Assembly: GCF_900110915.1 (NCBI RefSeq)
Contig: NZ_FOFG01000007.1
Span: forward strand, 141,122 to 205,121
DNA: 64,000 nt
Reading direction: 5' to 3'
Origin: Faunimonas pinastri
Lineage (GTDB): Bacteria; Pseudomonadota; Alphaproteobacteria; Rhizobiales; Afifellaceae
The translations under genes and the position numbers were made by a program. The first letter of the stretch is position 1; each line of letters begins with the position of its first letter. The notes under the pieces are model-generated. The model searched no databases, was not told where the DNA came from, and saw only the letters and a list, made by a program, of their open reading frames with translations. Positions 1 through 9,212 of this stretch are shown one piece after another.

Positions 1-1
1 C

Positions 2-730
2 AACCTGCAGGTGATGCTCGGCAATTCGCGCTACGACCCGGAAGAAGAGCGTCGCCTCGTCCGCTCCATCCTGAGCTGGCGCCCGGCCGCCGTGGCGATC
101 GTCGGCTGCGACCACCATCCCGAGGCGACCGAGCTCCTCGCCTCCTGCGGTGCGCCTATCGTGGAGATGTGGGACGTCGGCGGCGACATCATCGATTCCG
201 CGGTGGGCATGGATCACGAGGCGATCGGCCGGGCGCAGGCGGAGCATCTGCTGTCGCGAGGCTATCGCCGACTGGCCTTTCTCGGCAGTCTTCGCGAGGC
301 GGATGCGCGCGCCCGCAAGCGTGCTTCCGGCATGGCGGCGACGCTCGCCGAAGCGGGGCTGCCGCCGCTCGTCCGGATGACGCGGCCTGAGGGCGGCCAT
401 CCCGACCTCGGCGAAAGCCTGCTCCACGAGCTTCTGGCCGCCCACCGGGACGTGGACGGTATCGTCTGCAACAGCGACGCGGTGGCCTTCGGCGTCCTTC
501 GCGGCCTGCGTCGCGTCGGTCAGAACGTGCCGGGCGATCGTGGCGTGGTCGGCTTCGGCGACGTGGATGCCGGCAGTTGCATCAGTCCGACGCTCACGTC
601 GGTGCGTCCGGCGCGCCACGCCATCGGTCGGCTCACGGCGGAGACGATCCTCGCCCGCATCGCCGGGGAGGAACCGCGGCGGATCACCGTGGACTGGGAG
701 CTGCTGGAGCGGGAAAGCACCGCCCGCTAG
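2..730 (+). CDS. LacI-family transcriptional regulator, 5'-truncated by the window
   Basis: The frame is open from base 2, so the N-terminal helix-turn-helix lies outside the window; only the effector-binding half (about 242 residues) is seen. The sequence reads as a periplasmic-binding-protein type I fold of the LacI/GalR repressors: a segment around VAIVGCDHH, a mid-domain IVCNSDAVAFGVLRGL, and the C-terminal VVGFGDVDAGSCISPTLTSV that is very characteristic of GntR(gluconate)-like LacI regulators. Such proteins bind a sugar or sugar acid and leave their operator. Its target is probably upstream and outside the window. It converges on the GntR gene with only 19 bp between stop codons. Confidence 0.85.
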   Translation, partial: NLQVMLGNSRYDPEEERRLVRSILSWRPAAVAIVGCDHHPEATELLASCGAPIVEMWDVGGDIIDSAVGMDHEAIGRAQAEHLLSRGYRRLAFLGSLREADARARKRASGMAATLAEAGLPPLVRMTRPEGGHPDLGESLLHELLAAHRDVDGIVCNSDAVAFGVLRGLRRVGQNVPGDRGVVGFGDVDAGSCISPTLTSVRPARHAIGRLTAETILARIAGEEPRRITVDWELLERESTAR

Positions 731-749
731 GTCACCGGGCGGGGCAGCC

Positions 750-1523
750 TCATTCCTTTCCGGCCAGTTCGAGCGCCGCCGGCGCGTGTCCGCGCGCGGT
801 CTCGCCATCGCCGTGCCGGTGGTCCACGATCCGCGACAGCGCCCTGAGATGGCCGAGCATCAGGTCGACGGCGCATTCGTCGCCGTCGCGGATCGCGCGG
901 ACGATGCCGATATGCTCTTCAGGGGCGCAATCGTTGTCCTGCTGCGTGCCGTGGGCGGCGAGGCCCAGCGCGGTGCGGCTGACGAGATCGCCGAGGATTT
1001 CGTGCAGCACGGGATTGCGCGAGAGTTCGGCCAGTACGGTATGAAACTCCCCGGCGAGGCGGATGATGCGGCCGTTGTCGCCGACCTGTCGCGCCGCCAC
1101 TTCCGCCGCGAGATGAGCCTCCAGCCTCCTGACCGCCTCCCGTTGCATCTCGCCGTCGAGACTGCGGATCGCCGCGATCACCGTGGGTTCCAGCGCGCGG
1201 CGGACGGCGAACGCGGCCTCCGTTTCCGCGATGCTGGGGGAGGCGATGAAGGCGCCGCGATTGGGTTCGAGCTGCACGACATGGCGCTGCGCCAGGAGCC
1301 CCAGGACCTTGCGGATGCGCGCGCGGGTCACGCCGAAGATCTCCGCCAGCGCCTCTTCCGTCAGCTTGGTGCCGGGGGCGAGCCGCTGCTCCGCGATGGA
1401 ATTCAGGATGTGATCGAAGATTTCACGCTCGGTATTCGGCCCTTCCGGCCGCGCCGGGGATGGGGCCGGGGATGGGGCCGGGGATGGGGCCGGGGATGGG
1501 GAAGTCCAGTCGGCCCGCTGCAT
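750..1523 (-). CDS. GntR-family regulator with FCD effector domain
   Basis: Winged helix-turn-helix of the GntR family (LAPGTKLTEEALAEIFGVTR, then a helix with RARIRKVLGLLAQR) followed by an all-helical FCD ligand domain whose metal/ligand histidines are plausible at EFHTVLAEL, EEHIGIV and LGHLRAL. FCD regulators are usually repressors of carbon or nitrogen catabolic genes. I chose ATG 1523, because the frame upstream (to TTG 1631) runs into AT-rich DNA; this start leaves a Pro/Ser/Ala-rich 30-residue leader encoded by a 12-bp tandem repeat. The gene is divergent from the ABC transporter at 1704, and the palindrome at 1674-1687 is a likely operator, so it probably controls the transporter and itself. 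The start is uncertain. Confidence 0.85.
   Translation of the reverse strand: MQRADWTSPSPAPSPAPSPAPSPARPEGPNTEREIFDHILNSIAEQRLAPGTKLTEEALAEIFGVTRARIRKVLGLLAQRHVVQLEPNRGAFIASPSIAETEAAFAVRRALEPTVIAAIRSLDGEMQREAVRRLEAHLAAEVAARQVGDNGRIIRLAGEFHTVLAELSRNPVLHEILGDLVSRTALGLAAHGTQQDNDCAPEEHIGIVRAIRDGDECAVDLMLGHLRALSRIVDHRHGDGETARGHAPAALELAGKE
1454..1501. repeat. 4 x 12-bp tandem repeat inside the GntR gene
   Basis: Four head-to-tail copies of CCGGGGATGGGG. Read on the minus strand they encode repeated Ser-Pro-Ala-Pro in the N-terminal leader of the GntR regulator. The unit is a multiple of three, so copy-number slippage would keep frame and change linker length. Confidence 0.9.
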
Positions 1524-1673
1524 CGTCTCTGCCAGGATGTCCGTCGCGGGGGCGGACGATAGAGTTTTCGGATTAAAACTGCAATCCGGCGTAATTGCCC
1601 AAAAAACCATCACTATATGACTATAAAACAAGCTGTGAACACGGCGGGTTTTACTTCAGTCTTTGACCGGGAT

Positions 1674-1687
1674 GATTGTCGACAATC
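1674..1687. promoter_or_regulatory. Candidate GntR/FCD operator palindrome
   Basis: GATTGTCGACAATC is a perfect 14-bp palindrome. FCD-subfamily GntR repressors typically bind short palindromes of the form TTGT(n)ACAA, which this matches exactly. It lies 16 bp before the ABC ATPase start codon (1704) and about 150 bp from the divergent GntR gene start. AT-rich promoter-like DNA with a direct repeat of ACTATA lies at about 1610-1625. The assignment to this regulator is inference from position and motif. Confidence 0.6.
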
Positions 1688-1703
1688 CTGATGTGAGGGC
1701 TGG

Positions 1704-2747
1704 ATGGCGTTGGGCGAGGACGGCGAGGCACGGGGCAAGGTCGAGTTCGTCCGCGTCAGCAAGGCGTATGACGGAGCGATCGCCGTCCATGACGTGGACC
1801 TGCGGATTCCCGCCGGGTGCTATTGCTGCCTTCTCGGCCCGTCCGGCTGCGGCAAGAGCACGTCGCTCCGGATGCTTGCCGGCCACGAGATCGCGACCTC
1901 GGGCGATATCCTGCTCGACGACCGTAACGTGACGCTGCTGCCACCGGCCCGGCGCAGCACATCCATGATGTTCCAGAGCTACGCGCTCTTTCCGCATCTG
2001 ACGGTGGCGGAGAACGTCGCCTTCGCCCTGCGCATGCGCGGCGTCGGCAAGGCGGAGCGGCTCGGCCGCGCCCGCGAGATGCTGAAGCTCGTCGATCTCT
2101 CCGCGCTGTCGGAGCGGCGCCCGGCACAGCTTTCCGGCGGCCAGCAGCAGCGCGTGGCACTGGCCCGCGCCCTCATCACCAGCCCATCCGTCCTGCTCCT
2201 CGACGAGCCGCTTTCCGCGCTCGACCCGTTCCTGCGCCTGCGTGTGCGCGCGGAGTTGAAGCGCCTGCAGAAGGCCCTCGGCATCTCCTTCGTCCATGTC
2301 ACGCACAGCCAGGACGAGGCGTTGGCGCTGTCCGATCTCGTGGTTCTGATGAATGCCGGGCGCATCGAGCAGCAGGGCACGGCGGAGGATCTGTTCAGCC
2401 GACCGCGCACGGCCTTCGTCGCCCGCTTCATCGGCGCCCACAACGTCATCGATCTCGGCGACCGGGCGGTCGCGGTCCGTACCGACCGGACCGCCGTGCT
2501 GCCGGCCAGCGGCGTCTCCCGGTTCGCCGATGGCGACGTCGGTCGCATGGCCCGGCCCGCCGTCGTGCGGGCCGTGGAATATGCCGGAACAGGCTTTGCC
2601 GTCCATCTCGTGGACGAGGGAGGCGCCGAGCTTTCGGCGCTGATGAGCGAAGGGGATTTCCACCGTGCGGCGATCGGGGAGGGGGAGAGCGTGGTCGCAT
2701 CCTGGGCTCCCGCCGACGCGCACGCGCTGGAAGGGGGAGCAATCTGA
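1704..2747 (+). CDS. ABC transporter ATP-binding protein, PotA-like
   Basis: Cytoplasmic ATPase of an importer. Seen in order: Walker [11 protein letters not shown]-loop region [14 protein letters not shown], signature LSGGQQQR, Walker [12 protein letters not shown]-loop [11 protein letters not shown], then a C-terminal TOBE-type regulatory domain of about 100 residues. Length (347 aa) fits the spermidine/putrescine (PotA) and ferric/sulfate-type ATPases. A good ribosome site (GAGGG) precedes ATG 1704. First gene of a four-gene plus-strand operon with a solute-binding protein and two permeases. Confidence 0.92.
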   Translation: MALGEDGEARGKVEFVRVSKAYDGAIAVHDVDLRIPAGCYCCLLGPSGCGKSTSLRMLAGHEIATSGDILLDDRNVTLLPPARRSTSMMFQSYALFPHLTVAENVAFALRMRGVGKAERLGRAREMLKLVDLSALSERRPAQLSGGQQQRVALARALITSPSVLLLDEPLSALDPFLRLRVRAELKRLQKALGISFVHVTHSQDEALALSDLVVLMNAGRIEQQGTAEDLFSRPRTAFVARFIGAHNVIDLGDRAVAVRTDRTAVLPASGVSRFADGDVGRMARPAVVRAVEYAGTGFAVHLVDEGGAELSALMSEGDFHRAAIGEGESVVASWAPADAHALEGGAI

Positions 2748-2811
2748 CGGAACGCCACCGCATCCAGCGGTCCCGTTCGGGAAGACGCCAAACTTGAGAG
2801 GGGAATGGGAA

Positions 2812-4134
2812 ATGACGAAGGACAACACGGATATGGGTCAGGCGGCAGGAACGGCTTCCGGCCTGTCTCGCCGCAGCTTTCTGAAAACCGGCGCGGCGCT
2901 GGCCGGCGTCGCGGCGGGCGCGGGCGTCGGCAGCGGCGTGATCACCGGCTTCCCGGCCGTGATCGCGGCCGAGCCGGTGACGCTGCGCTACCTGTCCACG
3001 GCGACCAACCAGGCTCCCGCGATCGCCGAGCAGGCCTTCAAAGATATCGGCATCAAGATCGAATACGTGACGGTCACCACCGACGACGTGACCAAGCGCA
3101 TCATCACGCAGCCGAATTCGTTCGACCTCGTGGATACGGAGTATTTCAGCCTCCGGAACCTGATCCCGTCGGGCAACCTGATGGGTCTCGACGCCAAGAA
3201 GATCAAGCTGGCCGACAAGATCGCCCCGGTCATCACCAAGGGGCAGGTCGACGGCAAGACGATCGGCGACCAGGGCACGGCGCCCAAGAAGGTCTTCTAC
3301 CTGGAGAGCCAGTTCTCCAAGAAATTCGCGTCCGAACCGACCGAATGGATCACGCTGATCCCGACCACCTACAACGCCGATACGCTGGGCATTCGTCCCG
3401 ATCTCATCGGGCGGCCGATCGACAGCTGGGCGGAACTGCTCAACCCGCAATTCAAGGGCAAGGCCTCGATCCTCAACATCCCGTCCATCGGCATCATGGA
3501 CGCCGCGATGGTCATGGAAGCCAGCGGCAAGCACAAATATGCCGACAAGGGCAACATGACCAAGGAGGAGATCGACCTGACGATCGCCGCCCTGATCGAA
3601 GCCAAGAAGGCCGGCCAGTTCCGCGCCTTCTGGACCGACTTCAACGAGAGCGTCAACCTGATGGCATCGGGCGAGACGGTGATCCAGTCCATGTGGTCGC
3701 CGGCCGTCACCGCCGTCCGGCTGAAGGGCATTCCCTGCAAGTTCCAGCCGCTCAAGGAAGGCTATCGCGCCTGGGCGTCCGGCTTCGGCCTGCCCAAGAC
3801 GCTGAAGGGCAAGCAACTCGACGGCGCCTACGAGTTCGTCAATTGGTTCCTCTCCGGCTGGGCCGGCGCGTACCTGAACCGGCAGGGCTACTATTCCGCC
3901 GTGCTGGAGACGGCAAAGGAGCACATGGCGCCGTACGAATGGGCCTACTGGATGGAAGGCAAGCCGGCCGAGCAGGACATTCACGGCCCGGACGGCGGCC
4001 TTCTGGAAAAGGCTGGCGCCACCCGCGACGGCGGTTCCTATACCGAGCGCATGGGTGCGGTCGCCTGCTGGAACGCCATCATGGACGAGAACGCCTACAT
4101 GGTCCGCAAGTGGAACGAGTTCATCGCGGCCTGA
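2812..4134 (+). CDS. ABC transporter solute-binding protein, Tat-exported
   Basis: Family 1 extracellular solute-binding protein (about 440 aa), of the PotD/opine-binding type. The start at 2812 follows GAGGGGAATGGGAA and places a clear twin-arginine signal (SRRSFLKTGAALAG) near residue 20, ending around a VIAA cleavage region, so it is folded in the cytoplasm before export. The mature part carries W/Y-rich motifs (AYLNRQGYYSAV, APYEWAYWMEG). The substrate cannot be read from sequence; the PotA/B/C-like partners and the downstream allantoinase suggest a polyamine, ureide or related nitrogen compound. Confidence 0.88.
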   Translation: MTKDNTDMGQAAGTASGLSRRSFLKTGAALAGVAAGAGVGSGVITGFPAVIAAEPVTLRYLSTATNQAPAIAEQAFKDIGIKIEYVTVTTDDVTKRIITQPNSFDLVDTEYFSLRNLIPSGNLMGLDAKKIKLADKIAPVITKGQVDGKTIGDQGTAPKKVFYLESQFSKKFASEPTEWITLIPTTYNADTLGIRPDLIGRPIDSWAELLNPQFKGKASILNIPSIGIMDAAMVMEASGKHKYADKGNMTKEEIDLTIAALIEAKKAGQFRAFWTDFNESVNLMASGETVIQSMWSPAVTAVRLKGIPCKFQPLKEGYRAWASGFGLPKTLKGKQLDGAYEFVNWFLSGWAGAYLNRQGYYSAVLETAKEHMAPYEWAYWMEGKPAEQDIHGPDGGLLEKAGATRDGGSYTERMGAVACWNAIMDENAYMVRKWNEFIAA

Positions 4135-4200
4135 CGATATCCGGCCGGGGGACATCGCCGTCCCCCGGTTCTCTTCCGACCCACGAGAGATGATCCGCAA

Positions 4201-5079
4201 ATGACAATCCGGGCGCGCTGGACGTCCTACTGGCAGGCGACCCCGCTCGTCGTGGTGCTCGGCATCTTCTTCGTGCTGCCGCTCCTGGTGATGCTGGCAG
4301 TCAGCTTCTGGACCTATACCGGCTATTCCATCGCGCCGGCCTTCGTCACCGACAATTACCGCGACGCCTTCGATGGCTGCGCCTCGCAGTTCCCGACGCT
4401 CTGCACCACGTTCCGGACCTATGCATCGACGCTGAAGTTCTGCGTGATCGTCTGGGCGCTGACGCTCGTGATCGGCTTTGCCATCGCCTACTACCTGACC
4501 TTCATGATCCGCTCCAACACGGTGCGGCTGATGCTGGCGCTGCTCTGTACGATCCCGTTCTGGACCTCCAACGTCATCCGCATGATCTCGTGGATTCCGC
4601 TTCTGGGACGAAACGGCCTCGTCAACCAGGCGCTGGTCGGCGCGGGTTTCATCCACCAGCCGCTGGACTGGCTGCTTTATTCCGACTTTTCGGTGATCCT
4701 CGCCTTCGTGCACATCAACACGGTCTTCATGATCGTGCCGATCGCCAATTCCATGGCGCGCATCGACCGTTCGCTGGTGGAGGCCGCCTATGATTCCGGC
4801 GCGACGGGCTGGCAGACGCTGCGGCACGTCATCATCCCGCTGGCGAAATCCGGCATCGCCATCGGCTCGATCTTCGTCATCACCGTGGTGATGGGCGATT
4901 TCATCACGATCGGCCTGATGGGCGGGCAGCAGATCGCCTCGGCCGGCAAGGTCATCCAGACGCAGATCAGCGCCCTGCAGTTCCCGATCGCGGCCGCCAA
5001 CGCCATCGTGCTGCTCGCGGTCGTGCTGATGATCATCGCGCTGCTGGTGCGCTTCATCGACATCCGCAAGGAACTCTGA
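4201..5079 (+). CDS. ABC transporter permease, PotB-like
   Basis: Inner-membrane permease (292 aa) with about six hydrophobic segments. The first is PLVVVLGIFFVLPLLVML, and the EAA-type coupling loop reads VEAAYDSGATGWQTLRHVII, which docks on the ATPase. The topology with a sizeable periplasmic loop after TM1 is typical of PotB-type subunits. It lies in the ABC operon and is followed after 2 bp by the second permease. Confidence 0.9.
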   Translation: MTIRARWTSYWQATPLVVVLGIFFVLPLLVMLAVSFWTYTGYSIAPAFVTDNYRDAFDGCASQFPTLCTTFRTYASTLKFCVIVWALTLVIGFAIAYYLTFMIRSNTVRLMLALLCTIPFWTSNVIRMISWIPLLGRNGLVNQALVGAGFIHQPLDWLLYSDFSVILAFVHINTVFMIVPIANSMARIDRSLVEAAYDSGATGWQTLRHVIIPLAKSGIAIGSIFVITVVMGDFITIGLMGGQQIASAGKVIQTQISALQFPIAAANAIVLLAVVLMIIALLVRFIDIRKEL

Positions 5080-5081
5080 CC

Positions 5082-5984
5082 ATGGGCGAGCGGCGCTCCC
5101 TCTCCTTTTACGTCCTTTCGGTCGTCTTCGCGCTCTACGTGCTGTTTCTGTACGGGCCGACGATTACCATCGTGCTCCTGTCCTTCCAGGGCCCGCGGGG
5201 CGGCATGACTTTCCCCATGAACGGCTTTTCGCTGCACTGGTTTTCCAACCTCTGGCAGGGGATCGGCGTGCCCTATGTCGTGGACGCGTTGTGGAATTCG
5301 TTCCGGCTGGGGATCACCGCGACGATCCTGACGGTGGTCATCTCCGTGCTGGCGGGGCTCGCCTTCCGCCGCCGCTTCATCGGCCAGAACCTCGTCTTCT
5401 ACGCCACCATCGCCAGCCTGATCCTGCCCTCCATCGTGGTTTCGCTGGGCATCGCGCTGGAATTCCAGGTGTTCGACCAGGCGATAAAGTCGGTGGGCGA
5501 CGCCTACGGGATCGAGGCGATCCAGGCGAACTACCAGACCGCGATGGGCCTGATGACCTCCGGTCTCGGCGCCCACCTCACCTGGACGCTGCCCTTCGGC
5601 GTGCTGATCATGTTCGCCGTCTTCAACCGCTTCAACCCGGCCTTCGAGGAAGCCGCGCGCGATCTCGGCGCCTCCTCGTGGCAGACCTTCCGCTATGTCG
5701 TGCTGCCGCTCATCGCGCCGTCGCTGGTGGGGGTCGCGCTCTTCGGCTTCACGCTGTCATGGGACGAAATCGCCCGCTCCAGCCAGGCCGTCGGCGCCGA
5801 CAACACGCTGCCCCTGATGCTGCAGGGCCTGACCACATCCGTCACCACGCCGGTTATCTATGCGCTGGGCACGGTGACGACCGGCATCTCGTTCGCCGTG
5901 ATCCTGATCGCGCTGGGAACCGTGCTGCTGGTTCAGCGGCGGCGGCTGCGGCATGGATCGGACGCCGGCAAGGGGCTGGTCTGA
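5082..5984 (+). CDS. ABC transporter permease, PotC-like
   Basis: Second inner-membrane permease (300 aa) with six predicted membrane segments and the coupling motif EEAARDLGASSWQTFRYVVL. Its start is 2 bp after the stop of the first permease, so the two are probably translationally coupled and form a heterodimer. Last gene of the operon; it converges on the allantoinase with 9 bp between stop codons. Confidence 0.9.
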   Translation: MGERRSLSFYVLSVVFALYVLFLYGPTITIVLLSFQGPRGGMTFPMNGFSLHWFSNLWQGIGVPYVVDALWNSFRLGITATILTVVISVLAGLAFRRRFIGQNLVFYATIASLILPSIVVSLGIALEFQVFDQAIKSVGDAYGIEAIQANYQTAMGLMTSGLGAHLTWTLPFGVLIMFAVFNRFNPAFEEAARDLGASSWQTFRYVVLPLIAPSLVGVALFGFTLSWDEIARSSQAVGADNTLPLMLQGLTTSVTTPVIYALGTVTTGISFAVILIALGTVLLVQRRRLRHGSDAGKGLV

Positions 5985-5993
5985 CCGCCTGGC

Positions 5994-7373
5994 TCAGCCG
6001 TTTTCCGGCAAGCCGGGGCCGCGGAGAAGCTGGCCGAAGCCGGGTTCGGCGACGATCCGGCGATCCGCATAGACCGCGCGGCCGCGCACCCAGGTCCTGA
6101 GCACGCGCCCGCGCATCTCCTGCCCGACATAGGCGCTGTGCGGATTCTTGTAGAAGAGATCCTCCGACCTCAGCACCGAGACCGCGTCGGGATCGACCAG
6201 CGTCAGGTCGGCATCGGAGCCGGCCGCAAGCGCGCCCTTGCGGGGGTAGAGGCCGAAGAGCCGGGCCGGATTGGCCGAAATCATGCGGACGAGATCGGTC
6301 CACGCAAGGCCGCGCCGCGCGACACCGGCGGTGATGAGGGCGGGCAGGGTGGATTGCAGGCCGCTGATGCCGCCCCAGGCCTTGAAGATATCCTCGCAGC
6401 CAGCCTCCTTTTCCTCGCGCAGGCAGGGGGAATGGTCGGAGCCGATCACATCGACCGCGCCCGCAAGCACACGGTCCCACAGCGCCTCGACCCGTTCAGG
6501 CGAGCGGAGCGGCGGCGCGCACTTGGCTTCCGGGCCGATGCGGACGAGATCTTCCTCGCTGAAGAAGAGGTAATGCGGGCAGGTCTCCGCCGTGACGCGC
6601 ACGCCCTCCGCCTTCGCATTCGAGATCAGGTCGATACCCTCGGCTGTAGAGACATGCACGACATGGAGCCGGCTTCCGGTTCTGCCGGTCAAGGCCAGCG
6701 CCGCGCGGATGGCGGAAAGCTCAACCTCCGGCGGTCGCGCCTCGCCCCAGGCCCGCCGGTCGGTTCTTCCCCGATCGCGAAGCTCGGCCATGAGCTTCTG
6801 GCTCATCTCCTCGTCTTCGGCATGGACCGCGACGAAGGAACCGAACTCGCGGGCCCTGATGAGGCCCACCTGGAGGATCACGTCGTCGACGCGCGGAAAA
6901 TCCGTGGAACTGGCGCACATGAACGCCTTGAAACCGGCCACGCCGCCGGCCTGCAGATCGGCGAGATCGGCCCTGTTGTCGTCGACCAGCCCGCCCCAGA
7001 GTGCGTAATCCACCAGTGCGGACCGCGCCGCCGCCTGCTGCTTCAGGAGGAGCGCTTCGGCATTCACGGTGGGCGGCGATGCGTTGAGCGGCATTTCCAC
7101 GACGGTGGTGATGCCGCCGGCGGCGGCCGCCTGCGTGCCCGTCAGAAAGCCTTCCCAATGCGTGCGGCCCGGCTCGCTGAAATGGACGTGGGCGTCGACA
7201 AGGCCGGGGAGCAGCAGCATGCCGCCGGCATCGAACGTCTCGCTCGCCCCGTGCTCCGGCTCGCCCTCGACGAGCGCGACGATGCGGCCGTTCTCGACCA
7301 GAACGCCGCCGCGAAACGTATCGGTTTCGGTCACGATCTGGGCGTTGCGGATATAGAGTTCAGCGGAGAGCAT
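5994..7373 (-). CDS. allB: Allantoinase (cyclic amidohydrolase)
   Basis: Allantoinase hydrolyses allantoin to allantoate in purine/ureide breakdown. The 459-aa protein shows the amidohydrolase metal motif GLVDAHVHFSEPG, the allantoinase-type segment TTVVEMPLNASPPTVN, a metal-ligand HVVHVSTAEG region, ETCPHYLFF, and the terminal metal Asp in GSDHSPC. These features separate it from ordinary dihydroorotase (which lacks MPLN.SPPT). A dihydropyrimidinase or other dihydroorotase-fold hydrolase is the alternative. It faces the ABC importer, suggesting the importer brings in its substrate. Confidence 0.85.
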   Translation of the reverse strand: MLSAELYIRNAQIVTETDTFRGGVLVENGRIVALVEGEPEHGASETFDAGGMLLLPGLVDAHVHFSEPGRTHWEGFLTGTQAAAAGGITTVVEMPLNASPPTVNAEALLLKQQAAARSALVDYALWGGLVDDNRADLADLQAGGVAGFKAFMCASSTDFPRVDDVILQVGLIRAREFGSFVAVHAEDEEMSQKLMAELRDRGRTDRRAWGEARPPEVELSAIRAALALTGRTGSRLHVVHVSTAEGIDLISNAKAEGVRVTAETCPHYLFFSEEDLVRIGPEAKCAPPLRSPERVEALWDRVLAGAVDVIGSDHSPCLREEKEAGCEDIFKAWGGISGLQSTLPALITAGVARRGLAWTDLVRMISANPARLFGLYPRKGALAAGSDADLTLVDPDAVSVLRSEDLFYKNPHSAYVGQEMRGRVLRTWVRGRAVYADRRIVAEPGFGQLLRGPGLPENG

Positions 7374-7482
7374 CCGGCATCTCGCCCGATCTGAGAGGAA
7401 TGCCCGATGCTATGCATGGCCTCCTTCCGACGCAACTCGGGAACGTTGTCCGGCCTGGCAACCCACCGGAACTTCGCCCGCG

Positions 7483-7515
7483 AAAAAGCCCTGCCGTGCG
7501 GGACGCGGCAGGGCT
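7483..7515 (-). terminator. Rho-independent terminator after the MFS gene
   Basis: Perfect 10-bp stem AGCCCTGCCG / CGGCAGGGCT with a 9-nt loop; on the minus strand the right arm runs into a T tract. It lies about 40 bp beyond the MFS stop codon. Confidence 0.8.
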
Positions 7516-7556
7516 GATGAAGGTGGCTTCTTGCCGGATGCGGGAGGCCCGGAAGA

Positions 7557-8894
7557 CTACCTGTCGGTGATCTCCAGGCGACGGTTCACGCTGAGTGCCA
7601 GCAGCGTGCAGACCGCGCCCGACAGGAGGTAGGCACCCGTCATGTAGAGGCCGACATGGGTGGAAAGCCAGAGCGCCACGAGCGGAGCGAAGCCCGCGCC
7701 GACGAGCCAGGAGAAATCCGAGGTCAGCGCCGCGCCCGTGTAGCGATATTCGCTGGGGAAGCGCGAGGTTACCGCGCCGGCGGCCTGGCTGAAGGAAAGG
7801 CCCAGCAGGCCGAAGCCGAGGATCACGAAAGCCGACTGGCCGACTTCACCGCCGCCCAGGAGCAGCGGCGTGACGAAGCTGAAGATCGCGATCAGCACGG
7901 CGCAAATGGCGAGCATCCTGCGACGGCCGATGCGGTCGGCGATGACCCCGGCGATCACGATGGTGATCGCACCCAGCACTGCACCGGCGAATTCGGTGCC
8001 CAGGAAGGCGCCGGCCGAGCGATGCGCGAACAGCGTGACCCAGCTCAGCGGGAAGATCGTGACGAGATGGAACAACGCGAAGGTCGCCAGCGGCACGAAG
8101 GCGCCGATGATCAGCGGATTGCGGTGGTTGTGCCACAGATCGGAGATGCTGCAGGGCTCCAGGTCGTGGTTTTCGAGAAGCCGGGCGAACTCTTCCGTCA
8201 CGACGAGGCGGAGCCGGGCGAACAGGGCCACCACGTTGATCGCGAAAGCGACGAAGAACGGATAGCGCCAGCCAAATTCCAGCAGGTCGTCGGTGCTGAG
8301 ATTGCTGACGAAGAACCAGAACAGGCCGCTGGCCAGCATGAAGCCCAGCGGCGCGCCGAGCTGCGGCATCATCGCGTACCAGGCGCGCTTGTTCTGCGGG
8401 GCGTTGAGGGCGAGCAGCGAAGCCAGTCCGTCCCAGGCGCCGCCGAGCGCGAAACCCTGACCGAGCCGGCAGATCGCCAGCAGGTAGATGGAAAGCGGAC
8501 CGATCTGGTCATAGCCCGGCAGGAAGGCGATCACCGCCGTGGAGCCGCCCAGAAGGAACATGGCGATCGTCAGCTTGGTGCCGCGGCCGTAGGCCCGGTC
8601 CACCGCCATGAAGATGACGGAGCCGACGGGGCGCGAGAGAAAAGCGAGGGCGAAGATCGCGAAGGAGTAGAGCGTTCCCGTCGGCGCATCGACCATCGGA
8701 AAAAATACGCGCGGGAAGATCAGGACCGAAGCGATGCCGTAGACGAAGAAATCGAAGAATTCGGCCGTGCGCCCGATGACGACGCCCAGGGCGATCTCGC
8801 CCGGCGCGATGCGCGCGTCGGACGAAACCAGCCTGGCGTCCCGTTCCAATGGCGATGACGATGGACCGGCATATGCGACCCGATTGCTGCTCAT
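7557..8894 (-). CDS. MFS transporter, metabolite:H+ symporter (MHS) type
   Basis: 445-aa inner-membrane carrier with about 12 hydrophobic segments. The N-terminal GRTAEFFDFFVYGIASVLIF, the loop GSVIFMAVDRAYGRGTKL (normally GHFGDRxGRK), and the central loop after EFGWRYPF are typical of the MHS family (shikimate, alpha-ketoglutarate, proline/betaine carriers). Start chosen at ATG 8894 with GGAAGACGAC just upstream; the longer open frame has no such site. The substrate is unknown. It is divergent from the cyo operon. Confidence 0.88.
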   Translation of the reverse strand: MSSNRVAYAGPSSSPLERDARLVSSDARIAPGEIALGVVIGRTAEFFDFFVYGIASVLIFPRVFFPMVDAPTGTLYSFAIFALAFLSRPVGSVIFMAVDRAYGRGTKLTIAMFLLGGSTAVIAFLPGYDQIGPLSIYLLAICRLGQGFALGGAWDGLASLLALNAPQNKRAWYAMMPQLGAPLGFMLASGLFWFFVSNLSTDDLLEFGWRYPFFVAFAINVVALFARLRLVVTEEFARLLENHDLEPCSISDLWHNHRNPLIIGAFVPLATFALFHLVTIFPLSWVTLFAHRSAGAFLGTEFAGAVLGAITIVIAGVIADRIGRRRMLAICAVLIAIFSFVTPLLLGGGEVGQSAFVILGFGLLGLSFSQAAGAVTSRFPSEYRYTGAALTSDFSWLVGAGFAPLVALWLSTHVGLYMTGAYLLSGAVCTLLALSVNRRLEITDR

Positions 8895-9212
8895 GTCGTC
8901 TTCCCGTTCTGGTTGCCGCCGACACACTAAGACGGCCCAGCTAGCCAAACGCAAGTTGGACCAAACCGGTCTGCGGCATGGTGCCGCGCCCGGTGCGAGA
9001 TCCTTCGCATGGGCAAATTCATCAGGTGCAACATCGCGACCGTCGAAGCCATTGGATTCAGCCGATTCGCCGCCCTGCGCGAGAGGGGTGGCGGCGGCGT
9101 TTCCGCATGACCGGCGCAAAATTGTTCCCGGTGGGGCGAAACGTCCACTAGGAAGCCGGCCGGCTCTGCTTTACCGCAAGTGCGAGAACGGACAGGTCCC
9201 GAACGCAGCGGT
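8895..9212. other. Divergent intergenic region between MFS gene and cyo operon
   Basis: About 318 bp holding the promoters of the divergent MFS gene and cyoABCD. I see no conserved gene and no clear Fnr or riboswitch-like element. A RegA site is plausible given the linked regBA pair, but I cannot point to one. Confidence 0.4.

Noticed and set aside
2446..4827. A 793-codon minus-strand frame across the ABC operon
   Set aside because: Antisense shadow with no recognisable domain, overlapping three well-supported genes.
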